Below are positions 16,973-25,952 of a stretch of 64,000 nt of DNA, piece after piece. Positions within the stretch are counted from its first letter, which is position 1. Each line of letters begins with the position of its first letter. A model generated the notes under the pieces. That model saw only the letters and a list, made by a program, of their open reading frames with translations, was not told where the DNA came from and ran no database searches. The position numbers and the translations under genes are program-made. This DNA comes from CAYZHM01 sp964478225 (GTDB lineage Bacteria; Pseudomonadota; Alphaproteobacteria; Micavibrionales; Micavibrionaceae), in contig CAYZHM010000001.1 in NCBI GenBank assembly GCA_964478225.1, positions 186,001-250,000 of the forward strand. Reading direction: 5' to 3'.

Positions 16973-17737
16973 ATGAAGATTCTTGTGCCTGTGAAACGGG
17001 CGGTAGATTACAATGTCAAAATTCGCGTTAAGGCCGACCAGAGCGGCGTTGAACTTGCGAACGTCAAAATGTCGGTTAACCCATTCGATGAGATTGCAGT
17101 TGAAGAAGCTGTAAGGCTTAAAGAAGCCGGCAAAGCAACCGAGGTCGTTGTAGTTTCTATTGGTCCGGATAAAGCGCAGGAGCAATTGAGAACGGCGATG
17201 GCGATTGGTGCAGACCGCGGGGTTTTGGTGAAGACGGATGTGCCGATTGATTTGGGCGGCGTTGAGCCGTTGGCCGTTGCAAAAACCTTGAAAGCGATTG
17301 TTGAGAAAGAAAAGCCTGATTTGATTATCATGGGCAAGCAATCGATTGATGACGACAGTAACCAGACCGGGCAAATGCTTGCCGCTCTTTTGGGATGGTC
17401 GCAGGGGACGTTTGCTTCGAAGGTTGCAATTGAGGGAGATCAGTTAACAGTTGTGCGTGAGGTCGATGGCGGGTTGGAAACCTTGAAGATTAAGATGCCT
17501 GCCATTGTGACGACGGATTTGCGGTTGAATGAGCCGCGCTATGCGAAACTGCCTGATATTATGAAGGCGAAAAAGAAAGACCTTGAGGTTATTGAGCCCT
17601 CTTCACTCGGAGTTGATTACTCCCCTCGTCTCACGATTGTAAAAGTGACCGAGCCGCCAGTTCGCAAAGGTGGGATTAAGGTTGCGAGCGTGGATGATCT
17701 GGTGGATAAATTAAAGAACGAAGCGAAGGTTATATAA
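16973..17737 (+). CDS. etfB: Electron transfer flavoprotein subunit beta
   Basis: The 254-residue beta subunit of the ETF heterodimer, which carries electrons from acyl-CoA and other dehydrogenases to the quinone pool through ETF:ubiquinone oxidoreductase. It begins MKILVPVKRAVDYN, has NPFDEIAVEEAVRLKE and DLIIMGKQSIDDDSNQTGQM for AMP binding, and VTTDLRLNEPRYAKLPDIMKAK at the recognition loop. A CAAGGAG site precedes the ATG. Unusually, a small lipoprotein gene separates it from etfA. Confidence 0.95.
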   Translation: MKILVPVKRAVDYNVKIRVKADQSGVELANVKMSVNPFDEIAVEEAVRLKEAGKATEVVVVSIGPDKAQEQLRTAMAIGADRGVLVKTDVPIDLGGVEPLAVAKTLKAIVEKEKPDLIIMGKQSIDDDSNQTGQMLAALLGWSQGTFASKVAIEGDQLTVVREVDGGLETLKIKMPAIVTTDLRLNEPRYAKLPDIMKAKKKDLEVIEPSSLGVDYSPRLTIVKVTEPPVRKGGIKVASVDDLVDKLKNEAKVI

Positions 17738-17751
17738 AAAGGAGAGACAGG

Positions 17752-18126
17752 ATGAAAAAATTTATAATTTTAGGAAGCTCTCTTCTGCTTTGTAACTGTG
17801 CTTCTATTGCATCGGGCACAACTCAAACACTTAACATCAACACCAATCCAGCTGGAGCAGACTGTGCTTTTACGCGGGATGGAAAACTTATTGGACGCGT
17901 TAATCCTACTCCAGGAGCCATTAAGGTTGATCGCACAAAATACGATATTATTGTCGAATGTTCTAAATCGGGCTATCAGACTGCCACCTATACCAACAAG
18001 AGTGGTGGCGAGGGAACTGTTGCTGGCAATATTCTTCTCGGTGGGGGTATAGGCTGGGCTATAGATAGCGCCACGGGCGCTGATAATGAGTATGAAGAAA
18101 TTATGAATATTAATCTTACGCGATAA
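17752..18126 (+). CDS. Small PEGA-like lipoprotein inserted between etfB and etfA
   Basis: A 124-residue lipoprotein with a short hydrophobic signal ending in LLLCNC, so the acylated Cys is about residue 16. The mature part resembles PEGA-type and YbaJ/YceK-like beta domains: TLNINTNPAGADCAF, then KYDIIVECSKSGYQTA, ending in a Gly-rich segment (GNILLGGGIGWAIDSATGA). Such lipoproteins are common but uncharacterised. A strong AAAAGGAGAGA site precedes the ATG. It sits 14 bases after etfB and 16 before etfA, so it must be co-transcribed with them, although no role in electron transfer is apparent. Confidence 0.8.
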   Translation: MKKFIILGSSLLLCNCASIASGTTQTLNINTNPAGADCAFTRDGKLIGRVNPTPGAIKVDRTKYDIIVECSKSGYQTATYTNKSGGEGTVAGNILLGGGIGWAIDSATGADNEYEEIMNINLTR

Positions 18127-18142
18127 GTCAAAAGGAACAACA

Positions 18143-19072
18143 ATGACTATTCTTGTTATAGCCCAGCATGATAATCAAACTTTGAAGCCTGCAACGCTCA
18201 CGACGCTTGGGGCGGCGGCGAAGATTGGGGGCGAGATTCATGTTCTTGTAGCGGGATCGAATTGCGGCGGTGTTGCCGAGGCGGCAACGAAGTGCGCTGG
18301 TGTTTCGAAGGTTTTGAAGGCGGATGCGCCGGAGTTGGCAAACCGCTTGGCGGAAAACGTTGCGCCGATTATTGCGGATTTAGCGAAAAACTATACGCAT
18401 GTTCTGGCGGCGGCTACGACATTTGGGAAAAATGTCATGCCGCGGGCGGCCGCGTTGCTTGATGTACAGCAAATATCAGACATTATTGGCGTTGTTGATG
18501 CGGACACGTTTGAGAGACCTGTTTATGCGGGGAATGCGATTGCGACCGTGAAATCCTCTGATGCTATTAAAGTTATTACTGTGCGAGGCACGACTTTTGA
18601 TGCGGTTTCAGCCGAGGGCGGCAATGCGAGCATTGAAGATGTTGGCTCCAAAGGGGATTCTGGGCTTTCTGCGTTTATTGAACGAACAGCGGTGAAATCA
18701 GATAGACCTGAATTGACAGCGGCGCGGATTGTTATATCCGGTGGACGTGGCGTTGGATCGAAAGAGAATTTTGAGATTATTACAAAGTTGGCGGATAAGC
18801 TTGGGGCGGCTGTTGGGGCTTCCCGTGCGGCGGTTGATGCGGGCTATGTCCCGAACGATTATCAGGTTGGACAAACAGGAAAGGTTGTGGCCCCGGAATT
18901 GTATATGGCGATCGGAATTTCAGGCGCGATTCAGCATCTGGCGGGTATGAAAGATTCCAAAGTGATTGTTGCCATTAACAAAGATCCGGATGCGCCGATC
19001 TTTAACATCGCGGATTATGGATTGGTTGGGGATTTGTTTGAAATCCTGCCAGAGCTGACCGAGAAGATTTAA
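18143..19072 (+). CDS. etfA: Electron transfer flavoprotein subunit alpha
   Basis: The 309-residue FAD-binding alpha subunit of ETF. The C-terminal FAD domain is intact: VISGGRGVGSKENFEII, GAAVGASRAAVDAGYVPN, QVGQTGKVVAPELYMAIGIS, GAIQHLAGMKDSKVIVAINKD and APIFNIADYGLVGD. AAAAGGAA precedes the start. It completes the etfB-lipoprotein-etfA operon and overlaps the convergent pentapeptide-repeat gene by four bases. Confidence 0.95.
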   Translation: MTILVIAQHDNQTLKPATLTTLGAAAKIGGEIHVLVAGSNCGGVAEAATKCAGVSKVLKADAPELANRLAENVAPIIADLAKNYTHVLAAATTFGKNVMPRAAALLDVQQISDIIGVVDADTFERPVYAGNAIATVKSSDAIKVITVRGTTFDAVSAEGGNASIEDVGSKGDSGLSAFIERTAVKSDRPELTAARIVISGGRGVGSKENFEIITKLADKLGAAVGASRAAVDAGYVPNDYQVGQTGKVVAPELYMAIGISGAIQHLAGMKDSKVIVAINKDPDAPIFNIADYGLVGDLFEILPELTEKI

Positions 19073-20370
19073 TCGTCTGTTTTCATTTTAAAGACTTTTC
19101 CTTCGACTATGTCGAAAATAGCGTCTTCGGTTTGAGCGTCATCAAACTTGGCATTCGACGTGTCAGCGCCTGTGAAATCTGCTTCGCGGAGATCCGCTCC
19201 CGAAAAATCTGCATAAGATAGATTGGCGTTTTTGAAAACAGCTTTTTTGAGTTGTGCGCCCTGGAGATCGGCGTAGCTGAAGCGTGCGCCCGTGAAATTG
19301 CAAGGGCTGAAGCGCTTTGTCGTTCCACCAGAGCCAAACAAAAGAGCGCTTCCGTCCACGCCCTTAAGGTTGGCATGAGAGAAATTGCATGCTTTGAAGC
19401 TTGAGCCTCGTAAGTCCGCCCCTTCCATGTCGCAGTTACGAAAGTCAGACTCATCAAGGACAGCGCTTTGCAATTCGATTTTATACAAATTCATTCCAAA
19501 AAACTTTGCACCGATTGCTTTGATCGCCGTTAGCTTTGCTTGTTTCAGGCTCTTCAAAACCCGAACGTTAATACCGCTTAGATCTAGCTGTTTTCCTGTT
19601 TTTCCTCCGGTTTCAACCCAGCCTCTATGGGTTTCAATTAAGGTTGGAAGCGGGGCTTCGAGATCGGTTACGGATTTACCGATATTTTCGTCCGTTATGG
19701 CCGTGGAGAGATCAACGTCGGAGGCTTCAAAGTTTTTAGAATCAACGCCCGTAAGAATTGCGGACTTAAGGTTGGCACCATTGATTTGTACCCCTCGCAT
19801 ATCAGCATCAGACAGGTCTGCACCTTCAAATTGAGCTCCGCGAAGGTCTGCTTTGAAAATGTTGGCACCGGTTAAAATGGCGTCTGAGAAGTCCGCTTTA
19901 GAGGCCATGGAGCCAGCAAGCTTTACGCCGCTCATGTTCGCACCCCTGAAATTTACAGCCTGCGCCGAGCCATAAGTTGTTCCATCTGAGACCCCGCCTT
20001 CCCTCAAGTCGGCCTTTTCAAGATCGGCCCCTTCAAGGTTAGCGTTTTCGATTCTGGCCCCGCGCAGATCAGCTCGAACAAAGCTGGTTCTGAAGAGATT
20101 GGAGCTGCTAAGGTCGCAAGCATATAGAGAGGCGTTCTGAAAATCTGCCCCAGATAAGTCCATGTTGGTCATGAGGCAGCCCGTGAATTCGGCCTGTCTT
20201 AGGTCTTTCCCTCTGAGTGAAAGATAGGACATATCCACGTTTTTAAGCGTGGCGCGGCGGCCGCCAAGGCGCCCTTCCAGGAATCTTTTATGAAGACCAG
20301 CCATTGCTTCGAGCTGGTCTTGCGTCATTTCCTCAAGATTGTCTTTATTGGGTGTCTTCGAATTTTCCAT
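19069..20370 (-). CDS. Pentapeptide repeat protein
   Basis: A 433-residue protein built mostly of A(D/N)LXX-type pentapeptide repeats, which fold into a right-handed quadrilateral beta-helix. There are two repeat blocks, about 40-215 and about 285-425, split by a non-repeat segment (IETHRGWVETGGKTGKQLDLSG) with a His-Trp-Gly pattern seen in other alphaproteobacterial relatives. The N-terminal 35 residues are charged and helical, with no signal peptide, so it is probably cytosolic. Some pentapeptide proteins mimic DNA and protect gyrase; nothing here proves that role. It converges on etfA with a four-base overlap and is divergent from the lptM-lysA pair. Confidence 0.85.
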   Translation of the reverse strand: MENSKTPNKDNLEEMTQDQLEAMAGLHKRFLEGRLGGRRATLKNVDMSYLSLRGKDLRQAEFTGCLMTNMDLSGADFQNASLYACDLSSSNLFRTSFVRADLRGARIENANLEGADLEKADLREGGVSDGTTYGSAQAVNFRGANMSGVKLAGSMASKADFSDAILTGANIFKADLRGAQFEGADLSDADMRGVQINGANLKSAILTGVDSKNFEASDVDLSTAITDENIGKSVTDLEAPLPTLIETHRGWVETGGKTGKQLDLSGINVRVLKSLKQAKLTAIKAIGAKFFGMNLYKIELQSAVLDESDFRNCDMEGADLRGSSFKACNFSHANLKGVDGSALLFGSGGTTKRFSPCNFTGARFSYADLQGAQLKKAVFKNANLSYADFSGADLREADFTGADTSNAKFDDAQTEDAIFDIVEGKVFKMKTDD

Positions 20371-20437
20371 TTGATTGTGCTATGGCAACCGATTACCTTG
20401 ATTTCGAACTATTTTATGCGAATTACCGGAAAATACC

Positions 20438-20569
20438 ATGGTTAAAAATGTTTTTTTATTGGGAAGTCTTTTGCTGATCGTTGCTGCTTGCGGGGTCAAG
20501 CCGTCATCTGTTGAGACACCTCCAGGTTCTGAAGGTTCTTCTTTCCCTCACACCTATCCAAGTGAGTGA
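20438..20569 (+). CDS. lptM: LptM-like small lipoprotein upstream of lysA
   Basis: A 43-residue gene. MVKNVFLLGSLLLIVAACG is a short lipoprotein signal with lipobox VAAC (Cys18), followed by a Gly-Val-Lys-Pro start and a Pro/Ser/Gly-rich tail. This is the size and position of LptM (YifL), the lipoprotein that helps the LptDE LPS translocon mature, which in many proteobacteria sits just before lysA or dapF. Its TGA overlaps the lysA GTG in a GTGA arrangement, indicating translational coupling. The symbol rests on position, size and lipobox, not on strong sequence conservation. Confidence 0.75.
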   Translation: MVKNVFLLGSLLLIVAACGVKPSSVETPPGSEGSSFPHTYPSE

Positions 20570-21849
20570 GTATTGTGAGTTTTGAATATAAGAATAAAGA
20601 AGTTTTTTGCGAAAATGTTGCTTTGAGTGACATTGCTGAGCAATATGGCACACCCACGTACGTGTATTCAGCCGGACATATCCGTTCCCAGTATGACCGG
20701 TTAAGTGCCGCTATGCGGTCGAGTCTACCGGCCGACAGACAACCGATGATTTGCTATGCCTGCAAAGCGAATAGCAACATTGCGGTTTTGAGAGTTTTGA
20801 AGAATTGCGGTAGTGGTCTTGAAATTGTGTCCGAAGGCGAATTGAAGCGTGGCCTTGCCGCAGGTTTCGATCCAGCAAGAATTGTGGCGACTGGTGTGGG
20901 TAAAACCGAAAGCGAGATTGCAGCAGAGCTTAAAGCCGGGATCCACCAGTTTAACGTTGAAAGCCTTGAAGAGCTTGGCGTTATTCAAAAAGTGGCCAGC
21001 GGTATTGGTCTTCAGGCCACTGTTGTGTTTCGCAAGAATCCCGATATTGGCGGGGCCGGCGGACATGAGAAAATCTCGACCGGCGGGCGGCGTAACAAAT
21101 TCGGGATTGGGCCGGATTCTATCCAACGCGGATTCGAAATGGCCAACGGGATGAGCCATGTTAAAGCTGTTGGTCTGTCGATGCATATTGGATCGCAAGT
21201 CTTTGATATTGCCAAGTTTAAGGAAGCCTTTGAAACCTTGCCAGGATTTGTCAAAGACCTACGGGCGGCTGGACATGAGGTTTCCCGGCTCGATATTGGC
21301 GGCGGTTTTCCTATCCAATACAAAGATGAAAAACTTCTGGATTTAAGCGCGTACGCGGAGTGGGTCAGAGATATTATTGTACCGCTGGACACAGAGATTG
21401 TTTTAGAACCTGGGCGTTATTTGGTTGGGAATGCAGGTGTTTTGTTGACACGTGTACAGCTTGTGAAAAAGACACAAGATAAAACTTTCTTGGTTATTGA
21501 TGCGGCAATGAATGATTTGATCCGCCCCGCCCTTTATGATGCGTATCACGGGATTGAGCCTGTGAAAAATCAGGAGGCTCCAAAGGTTGTGTACGATGTT
21601 GTTGGCCCGATTTGCGAAAGCAGCGATGTGTTTTCTGCGGATCGTTCCTTGCCCGAAATGCAGCCTGGGGACTTGGCCATCATTCAATCGGCTGGCGCAT
21701 ATGGTGCTTGTATGGGGTCGAATTACAATACAAGGCCTTTGGTGCCAGAAATTCTGGTGGATGGAAATCAGGTGGCTGTTATACGCAAACGGCAGACTGT
21801 AGATGAGCTTATTGAAAAAGAATCTATTCCCGGATGGCTTGAAGGCTAG
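20566..21849 (+). CDS. lysA: Diaminopimelate decarboxylase
   Basis: PLP enzyme for the last step of lysine synthesis (meso-diaminopimelate to lysine). The 427-residue protein has the PLP-binding Lys (about residue 67) in ICYACKANSN, SEGELKRGLAAGF, the SMHIGSQ and DIGGGFPI segments, EPGRYLVGNAGVLL, and the substrate-binding Cys-Glu-Ser in GPICESSDVF. GTG at 20566 overlaps the stop of the small lipoprotein gene; GTG at 20575 is an alternative. It is followed 15 bases later by the DUF4175 gene, likely in the same operon. It complements lysC in the same window. Confidence 0.96.
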   Translation: MSIVSFEYKNKEVFCENVALSDIAEQYGTPTYVYSAGHIRSQYDRLSAAMRSSLPADRQPMICYACKANSNIAVLRVLKNCGSGLEIVSEGELKRGLAAGFDPARIVATGVGKTESEIAAELKAGIHQFNVESLEELGVIQKVASGIGLQATVVFRKNPDIGGAGGHEKISTGGRRNKFGIGPDSIQRGFEMANGMSHVKAVGLSMHIGSQVFDIAKFKEAFETLPGFVKDLRAAGHEVSRLDIGGGFPIQYKDEKLLDLSAYAEWVRDIIVPLDTEIVLEPGRYLVGNAGVLLTRVQLVKKTQDKTFLVIDAAMNDLIRPALYDAYHGIEPVKNQEAPKVVYDVVGPICESSDVFSADRSLPEMQPGDLAIIQSAGAYGACMGSNYNTRPLVPEILVDGNQVAVIRKRQTVDELIEKESIPGWLEG

Positions 21850-21864
21850 CCGCCATAGAGAAAA

Positions 21865-24402
21865 ATGCCTTATAATGGCTTTATGAGTTCGTTTAAACTT
21901 CTCGGTTTTAAAATCCTTAGTGCTGTTTATGTGTTGGCAGAAACTTTTGTCAAAGCTTTCTGGCGATTGCTGTGCTGGATTTTCTTTTTTTTCGGACTTT
22001 GGCTGTTTCAGATCCCGCAATCTTTAGGGCATGTTTTTTCTGCAATCTGTACTTTGCTTTTTATTTTAGGCGTTGCCTGTTTTATTTATCGGGATGCAGG
22101 GGTTATCCGAAGCCTTAGTTTTTGGAAAATTTTACGCCGTATTGAACTGGATAGCAGGGTCAAACACCGCCCTCTGTCTGGAGCCAAAGATAAACTCATC
22201 CGGCATTCTTCTGGTGGGAGCGAGGTCCTATGGGCTAGGAGCCGTAAGGCACTTCATCATTCCCTTTTGTTGCTGAAAAAGCCTCTTTATAGCAAGAGTT
22301 CTGATATTGCGGATCCGCTGAGCTTTCGTTTGGCAACGTTTTTATTTTTTGGCTTTGGATTGCTGTTTGCCGGGCCGGAATGGAATAGTCGGTTGGCTGA
22401 GGGTTTGATGCCGGCTGCATTGCGCCTTCCTGTGAGCGTTCAAAATTTGCAAGCCAGTATTGAGCCGCCCTCCTATACCGGTCTAGCCCCTTTATATTTG
22501 GGAAAGGCTGAAAATGGCGCTCTGCTTAAAATTCCTCAAGGCAGTAAGTTTAAGGTCTTGGTACAAGGCGGTATTGGGAAACCTGTTATGCATATTGGCG
22601 ATCGGGTTATACCTATGGGATCGCAGGATCAAAAAACTTACACAGTTGAAACAGATATTCCCAACCTTCCGCCTGGCAAGGATAATGTTGCGCCCCTATC
22701 GATTCGTCAGATGTTTATTCCACGCGCGCATTGGGTTTATCAAACGGTGCCGGACTTGCCTCCTCATATTGAGCAAAATGCGGATGTAGAAATTATTTCA
22801 GACAATATGATCCGAATTCCTCTGTTGGTTCAAGATGATTACAGCGTTGAAGGTCTGAAAATTGAAATGGACCTAGATCCGGTTGTCACGGAATCTCCGC
22901 TTGGAGAGAGAAAATCTGAAATTCGGTCTGTCATGTCTCCTCCCAACACTGCTTATGACACAGCACCCGTTTTGGATTATTCGTCGCATATATGGGCTGG
23001 ATTGCCTGTGTTGCTTAAGATTACTGCGCTTGATCATCTAGGGCAAAACGCTGAATTACCGCCTATTGCAATTGTTTTGCCTGAAAAGGAATTTCAACAC
23101 CCTATTGCAAAAAAGCTTATCGCTTTGCGCAAGAAATTGGCATGGAACCCAACAGAAGACACGGAGGCCATAGCCAGAGAGATTGAGGAGATTTTATTTC
23201 AGCCGTCGGCCTTTCATAATGATTTGACTGTTTTTCTTGCATTGCGTTCAGCTGCATCCAGGCTTTATTGGAATGAGCCTGCAGTGGGGACTTCAAAGAC
23301 CGTTATTTCTTTGTTGTGGGATACGGCGCTGGCGATTGAAGATGGAAATTTGAGCATTGCCATGAGGGATCTGAGAGATGCGCAGAATGCTTTGGAGCGT
23401 GCTTTGCGTGACCCCAGCACTGAGCAGACTGATATTGCTCAGTTGATGAATGACTTGCGGCAGGCGATGGCCGACTATATGAACGAAATGCAGCGCGAAT
23501 TGCAAAAGCGCATGCAGGATGGCAAAGATATTCCGATGGTACCGCCGGAGATGTTGGGTCAGGTTATAGACCCTGATGTCATGAATAGTTTCCTTGATCA
23601 ACTTGAGCAGGAAATGCGCTCAGGGAATAAAGATAAAGTGCAAGAGATGCTGTCCCAGCTGCAAGAAATGATGGATGGGCTTAGCCCCCAAATGGCGGAA
23701 ATGCCTGAAGATATGCAAATGATGCAGCAAGGAGCAAACGAGTTGCAACAGCTTATCGAGAGGCAGGAATCTTTGCTGGAGCAAACACAAAACCAAATTA
23801 GTCCTGCGGTTGATCAAGATTTTGGTGGTACTTTGACTTTGGATGACGATTTTTTAAAAGAGTTGGGCCTCGAAAATTTACCGCCTCCAGAAAATCCTCA
23901 GACCCCGCAAGTGAACACGGCTGCTAATAAAGCCGAGCAAGAAGCCCTGAGATTGATTCTAGGCCAATTGATGCTGGATGCGGCGGAAGTATTGAAAGAC
24001 ATACCGCCAAATATGGGGAAGGCTGAACAAGAGATGCGCGGTTCATCGTATGCGCTTGGTGAGAATAATCCTCAAGGATCGGTTCCGCATCAAGAAGAAG
24101 CCATTCGCCAGCTTAAAGAAGCCCAAAAGCAACTTAGCCAGCAATTTATGGCGCGCATGAAGCAATTGGGCGGCATGATGATGTCGCGCGGATCTGGCAT
24201 GCGTTACGATCCGTTGGGGCGACCTTACGGCGGAGAGGATCAGGAAGGCGGTATGAATCCCGGGTCCTCAGTCAAGATTCCTAATGATGCGGAGGCGAAG
24301 CGTGCTCTGGAGATTCTTCGTGAGCTGCGTCGTCGTTCGTCTCAGCGTGATCGTCCGGAGAATGAGCTTGAATATTACCGGCGTCTTCTGAAGCAGTTTT
24401 AG
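21865..24402 (+). CDS. DUF4175 (TIGR02302-type) large membrane protein
   Basis: An 845-residue protein typical of Alphaproteobacteria and often found after lysA. Two or three membrane helices lie near the N-terminus (about 30-75 and 150-175), followed by a large extracytoplasmic region. From about residue 440 it becomes Gln/Met/Glu-rich and helical, with repeated MQ and LEQ stretches predicting long coiled coils. The tail carries the conserved MMMSRGSGMRYDPLGRP segment. The family's function is not known; its size and layout suggest an envelope or structural role. Its last 122 bases are antisense to the end of the convergent zinc-ribbon gene. ATG 21883 is an alternative start. Confidence 0.85.
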   Translation: MPYNGFMSSFKLLGFKILSAVYVLAETFVKAFWRLLCWIFFFFGLWLFQIPQSLGHVFSAICTLLFILGVACFIYRDAGVIRSLSFWKILRRIELDSRVKHRPLSGAKDKLIRHSSGGSEVLWARSRKALHHSLLLLKKPLYSKSSDIADPLSFRLATFLFFGFGLLFAGPEWNSRLAEGLMPAALRLPVSVQNLQASIEPPSYTGLAPLYLGKAENGALLKIPQGSKFKVLVQGGIGKPVMHIGDRVIPMGSQDQKTYTVETDIPNLPPGKDNVAPLSIRQMFIPRAHWVYQTVPDLPPHIEQNADVEIISDNMIRIPLLVQDDYSVEGLKIEMDLDPVVTESPLGERKSEIRSVMSPPNTAYDTAPVLDYSSHIWAGLPVLLKITALDHLGQNAELPPIAIVLPEKEFQHPIAKKLIALRKKLAWNPTEDTEAIAREIEEILFQPSAFHNDLTVFLALRSAASRLYWNEPAVGTSKTVISLLWDTALAIEDGNLSIAMRDLRDAQNALERALRDPSTEQTDIAQLMNDLRQAMADYMNEMQRELQKRMQDGKDIPMVPPEMLGQVIDPDVMNSFLDQLEQEMRSGNKDKVQEMLSQLQEMMDGLSPQMAEMPEDMQMMQQGANELQQLIERQESLLEQTQNQISPAVDQDFGGTLTLDDDFLKELGLENLPPPENPQTPQVNTAANKAEQEALRLILGQLMLDAAEVLKDIPPNMGKAEQEMRGSSYALGENNPQGSVPHQEEAIRQLKEAQKQLSQQFMARMKQLGGMMMSRGSGMRYDPLGRPYGGEDQEGGMNPGSSVKIPNDAEAKRALEILRELRRRSSQRDRPENELEYYRRLLKQF

Positions 24403-25129
24403 CCTCAGTATCTGGCTCCAAGAGAACGAAACGCAGGGCAACATCGTGCGCCTCTTTGGTCTCGGGCTGATGTTTGTTCGTGAATGGAAGAGAGCCTTCC
24501 TTCTCGATGGATTTTTCAGGAAGCTTGAAAGACCATGATTCAAGAGCTTCTCCTGCCTCATTGCGTAGAGTTATGCTCATGGCAGGCAAAGCCTGTTTGG
24601 AGGATGTTAGATTGATGATATGCCCCTCAATAGTCAGCTCATTGCCTGAGGTATCAGCCTGTAGCCTATCAAAAATAAGCCCGTCCCCAGGGATGTGTGG
24701 CTTAAATCCAAAAATGCCGTAAAAAACCTGGCTTGCTGGCCATGCCTGAGTGATTGTGCTATGCATTCCCAGCAAAGCCCCGAGAATAATAAAGAATACG
24801 CCGGTGGCAGCGGCATACCCGCCGATTTGAGCTTTGCGTAGATTTGTTGCACCGGAATCCTGCTCCTCCGCTTTGGATGCAGAAACTTCTTGCCGTTCAG
24901 GAATGGGCTTGACCCCTTCGGGAATGTCTTCCATTGCGGGTTGTGACTGTAAAAAGTCTTCCACGCCGTCCTTTTCTTCTGATTCTTGTTGTTCAACGAG
25001 TTCGCGTGGGTCAGGCAATTCAAACCATATATTTTCACAAACACTGCAACGGACGTTATGCCCATCCGGCGCTAAAAGCTCGGCAGGGAGCCGAAATCGT
25101 GATTCACATTGTGGGCAGGTCAAAATCAT
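24281..25129 (-). CDS. Zinc-ribbon (MJ0042-type) protein with DUF3426 domain
   Basis: The protein begins MILTCPQCESRFRLP and has VRCSVCENIWF at about 27-37, the paired CxxC zinc ribbon of MJ0042-type proteins. An acidic linker follows, then one membrane helix (about 103-123; GGYAAATGVFFIILGALLG), and an extracytoplasmic DUF3426 beta domain containing LTIEGHIINLTSSKQALPAM. The last 45 residues are Glu/Asp/Ala/His-rich and disordered. It commonly lies divergent from ftsE in Alphaproteobacteria. The final 122 bases overlap the convergent DUF4175 gene. A role in envelope regulation is inferred; no enzyme activity is evident. Confidence 0.85.
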   Translation of the reverse strand: MILTCPQCESRFRLPAELLAPDGHNVRCSVCENIWFELPDPRELVEQQESEEKDGVEDFLQSQPAMEDIPEGVKPIPERQEVSASKAEEQDSGATNLRKAQIGGYAAATGVFFIILGALLGMHSTITQAWPASQVFYGIFGFKPHIPGDGLIFDRLQADTSGNELTIEGHIINLTSSKQALPAMSITLRNEAGEALESWSFKLPEKSIEKEGSLPFTNKHQPETKEAHDVALRFVLLEPDTEAKTASEDAGNIQAHSPDDHAETNDDAAHEESPEHASPPHH

Positions 25130-25202
25130 AAACTGTGAGGCCTTCTCAATGCTGGGTTTATTTAGTATTTATAGAATCTCACAGCCCAACCGACAAGGCC
25201 AC

Positions 25203-25952
25203 ATGAAATACGCATTACTCATCGTTATTTTTTTGTTTTTCGTAACACCTGTATCGGCACAGAATTGCAAGGTCGATGACTTTGCTTGCGTTATGCAGAA
25301 TTTAATACTGACTGCTGAGAGAATCGACAATTCGACCTGGCGTGATCAGACATACCGTGAAATTGCGAAGACGTTGGCAGCGCACAACGAGAATGATCAG
25401 GCTATGGCCTTGATTGCGCGTATTGAAAACCCTGACACCAAAGCGATGACGATCCGCGGGATTGGAATGGCGGCCGCAAAAAATAATCTAAGCAAAGAGG
25501 CTTTGGATGCGTTGTTTGCAGCCTTAAGAGCGCAGGCCAATTTGATCACTCATCCCCCCTCCTACGCTGTGGCGTTGACATACATTGCGATGGCTCAAGC
25601 TTTTGCCGGAGATGATGAGGGTGCATGGAAAACGGCCGCAGAAATGGAAAATGCGGCCTTGCGCCATAAAGCCTATGGAGAAACCGCAGAAATCCAAGCC
25701 GAGTTTGGAAAATACGACAAGGCGATGAAGAGCATTAGCTTGATTGATGCCGAATCCTATCGCAACAAAGCGTATAACGTTGTGTCAAAAATTTTGGCTG
25801 ATGGGGAGCATCGGCAGGAAGCCTTGGATGCGGCGAATGCTATTACGAATTCTTATAAACGGGCGCAATCTATTCAGTATATTCTGGATACTCAAATGAA
25901 GAATAAGGGACTTGATGAGCCTGAGGTCGAAGAAGAAACGAGTGCACCGTGA
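25203..25952 (+). CDS. Secreted helical-repeat (TPR-like) protein upstream of ftsE
   Basis: The frame is open from 24834, but the upstream part is antisense to the zinc-ribbon gene. The ATG at 25203 starts a clear Sec signal peptide (MKYALLIVIFLFFVTPVSAQ) and gives 249 residues. The mature protein is mainly helical, with repeating units of about 33-38 residues (KTLAAHNENDQAMALIARI, YIAMAQAFAGDDEGAWKTA and similar) resembling TPR or SEL1 repeats, so it likely binds partners in the periplasm. It overlaps the ftsE GTG by four bases, suggesting translational coupling to the division ABC transporter. Function unknown. Confidence 0.78.
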   Translation: MKYALLIVIFLFFVTPVSAQNCKVDDFACVMQNLILTAERIDNSTWRDQTYREIAKTLAAHNENDQAMALIARIENPDTKAMTIRGIGMAAAKNNLSKEALDALFAALRAQANLITHPPSYAVALTYIAMAQAFAGDDEGAWKTAAEMENAALRHKAYGETAEIQAEFGKYDKAMKSISLIDAESYRNKAYNVVSKILADGEHRQEALDAANAITNSYKRAQSIQYILDTQMKNKGLDEPEVEEETSAP

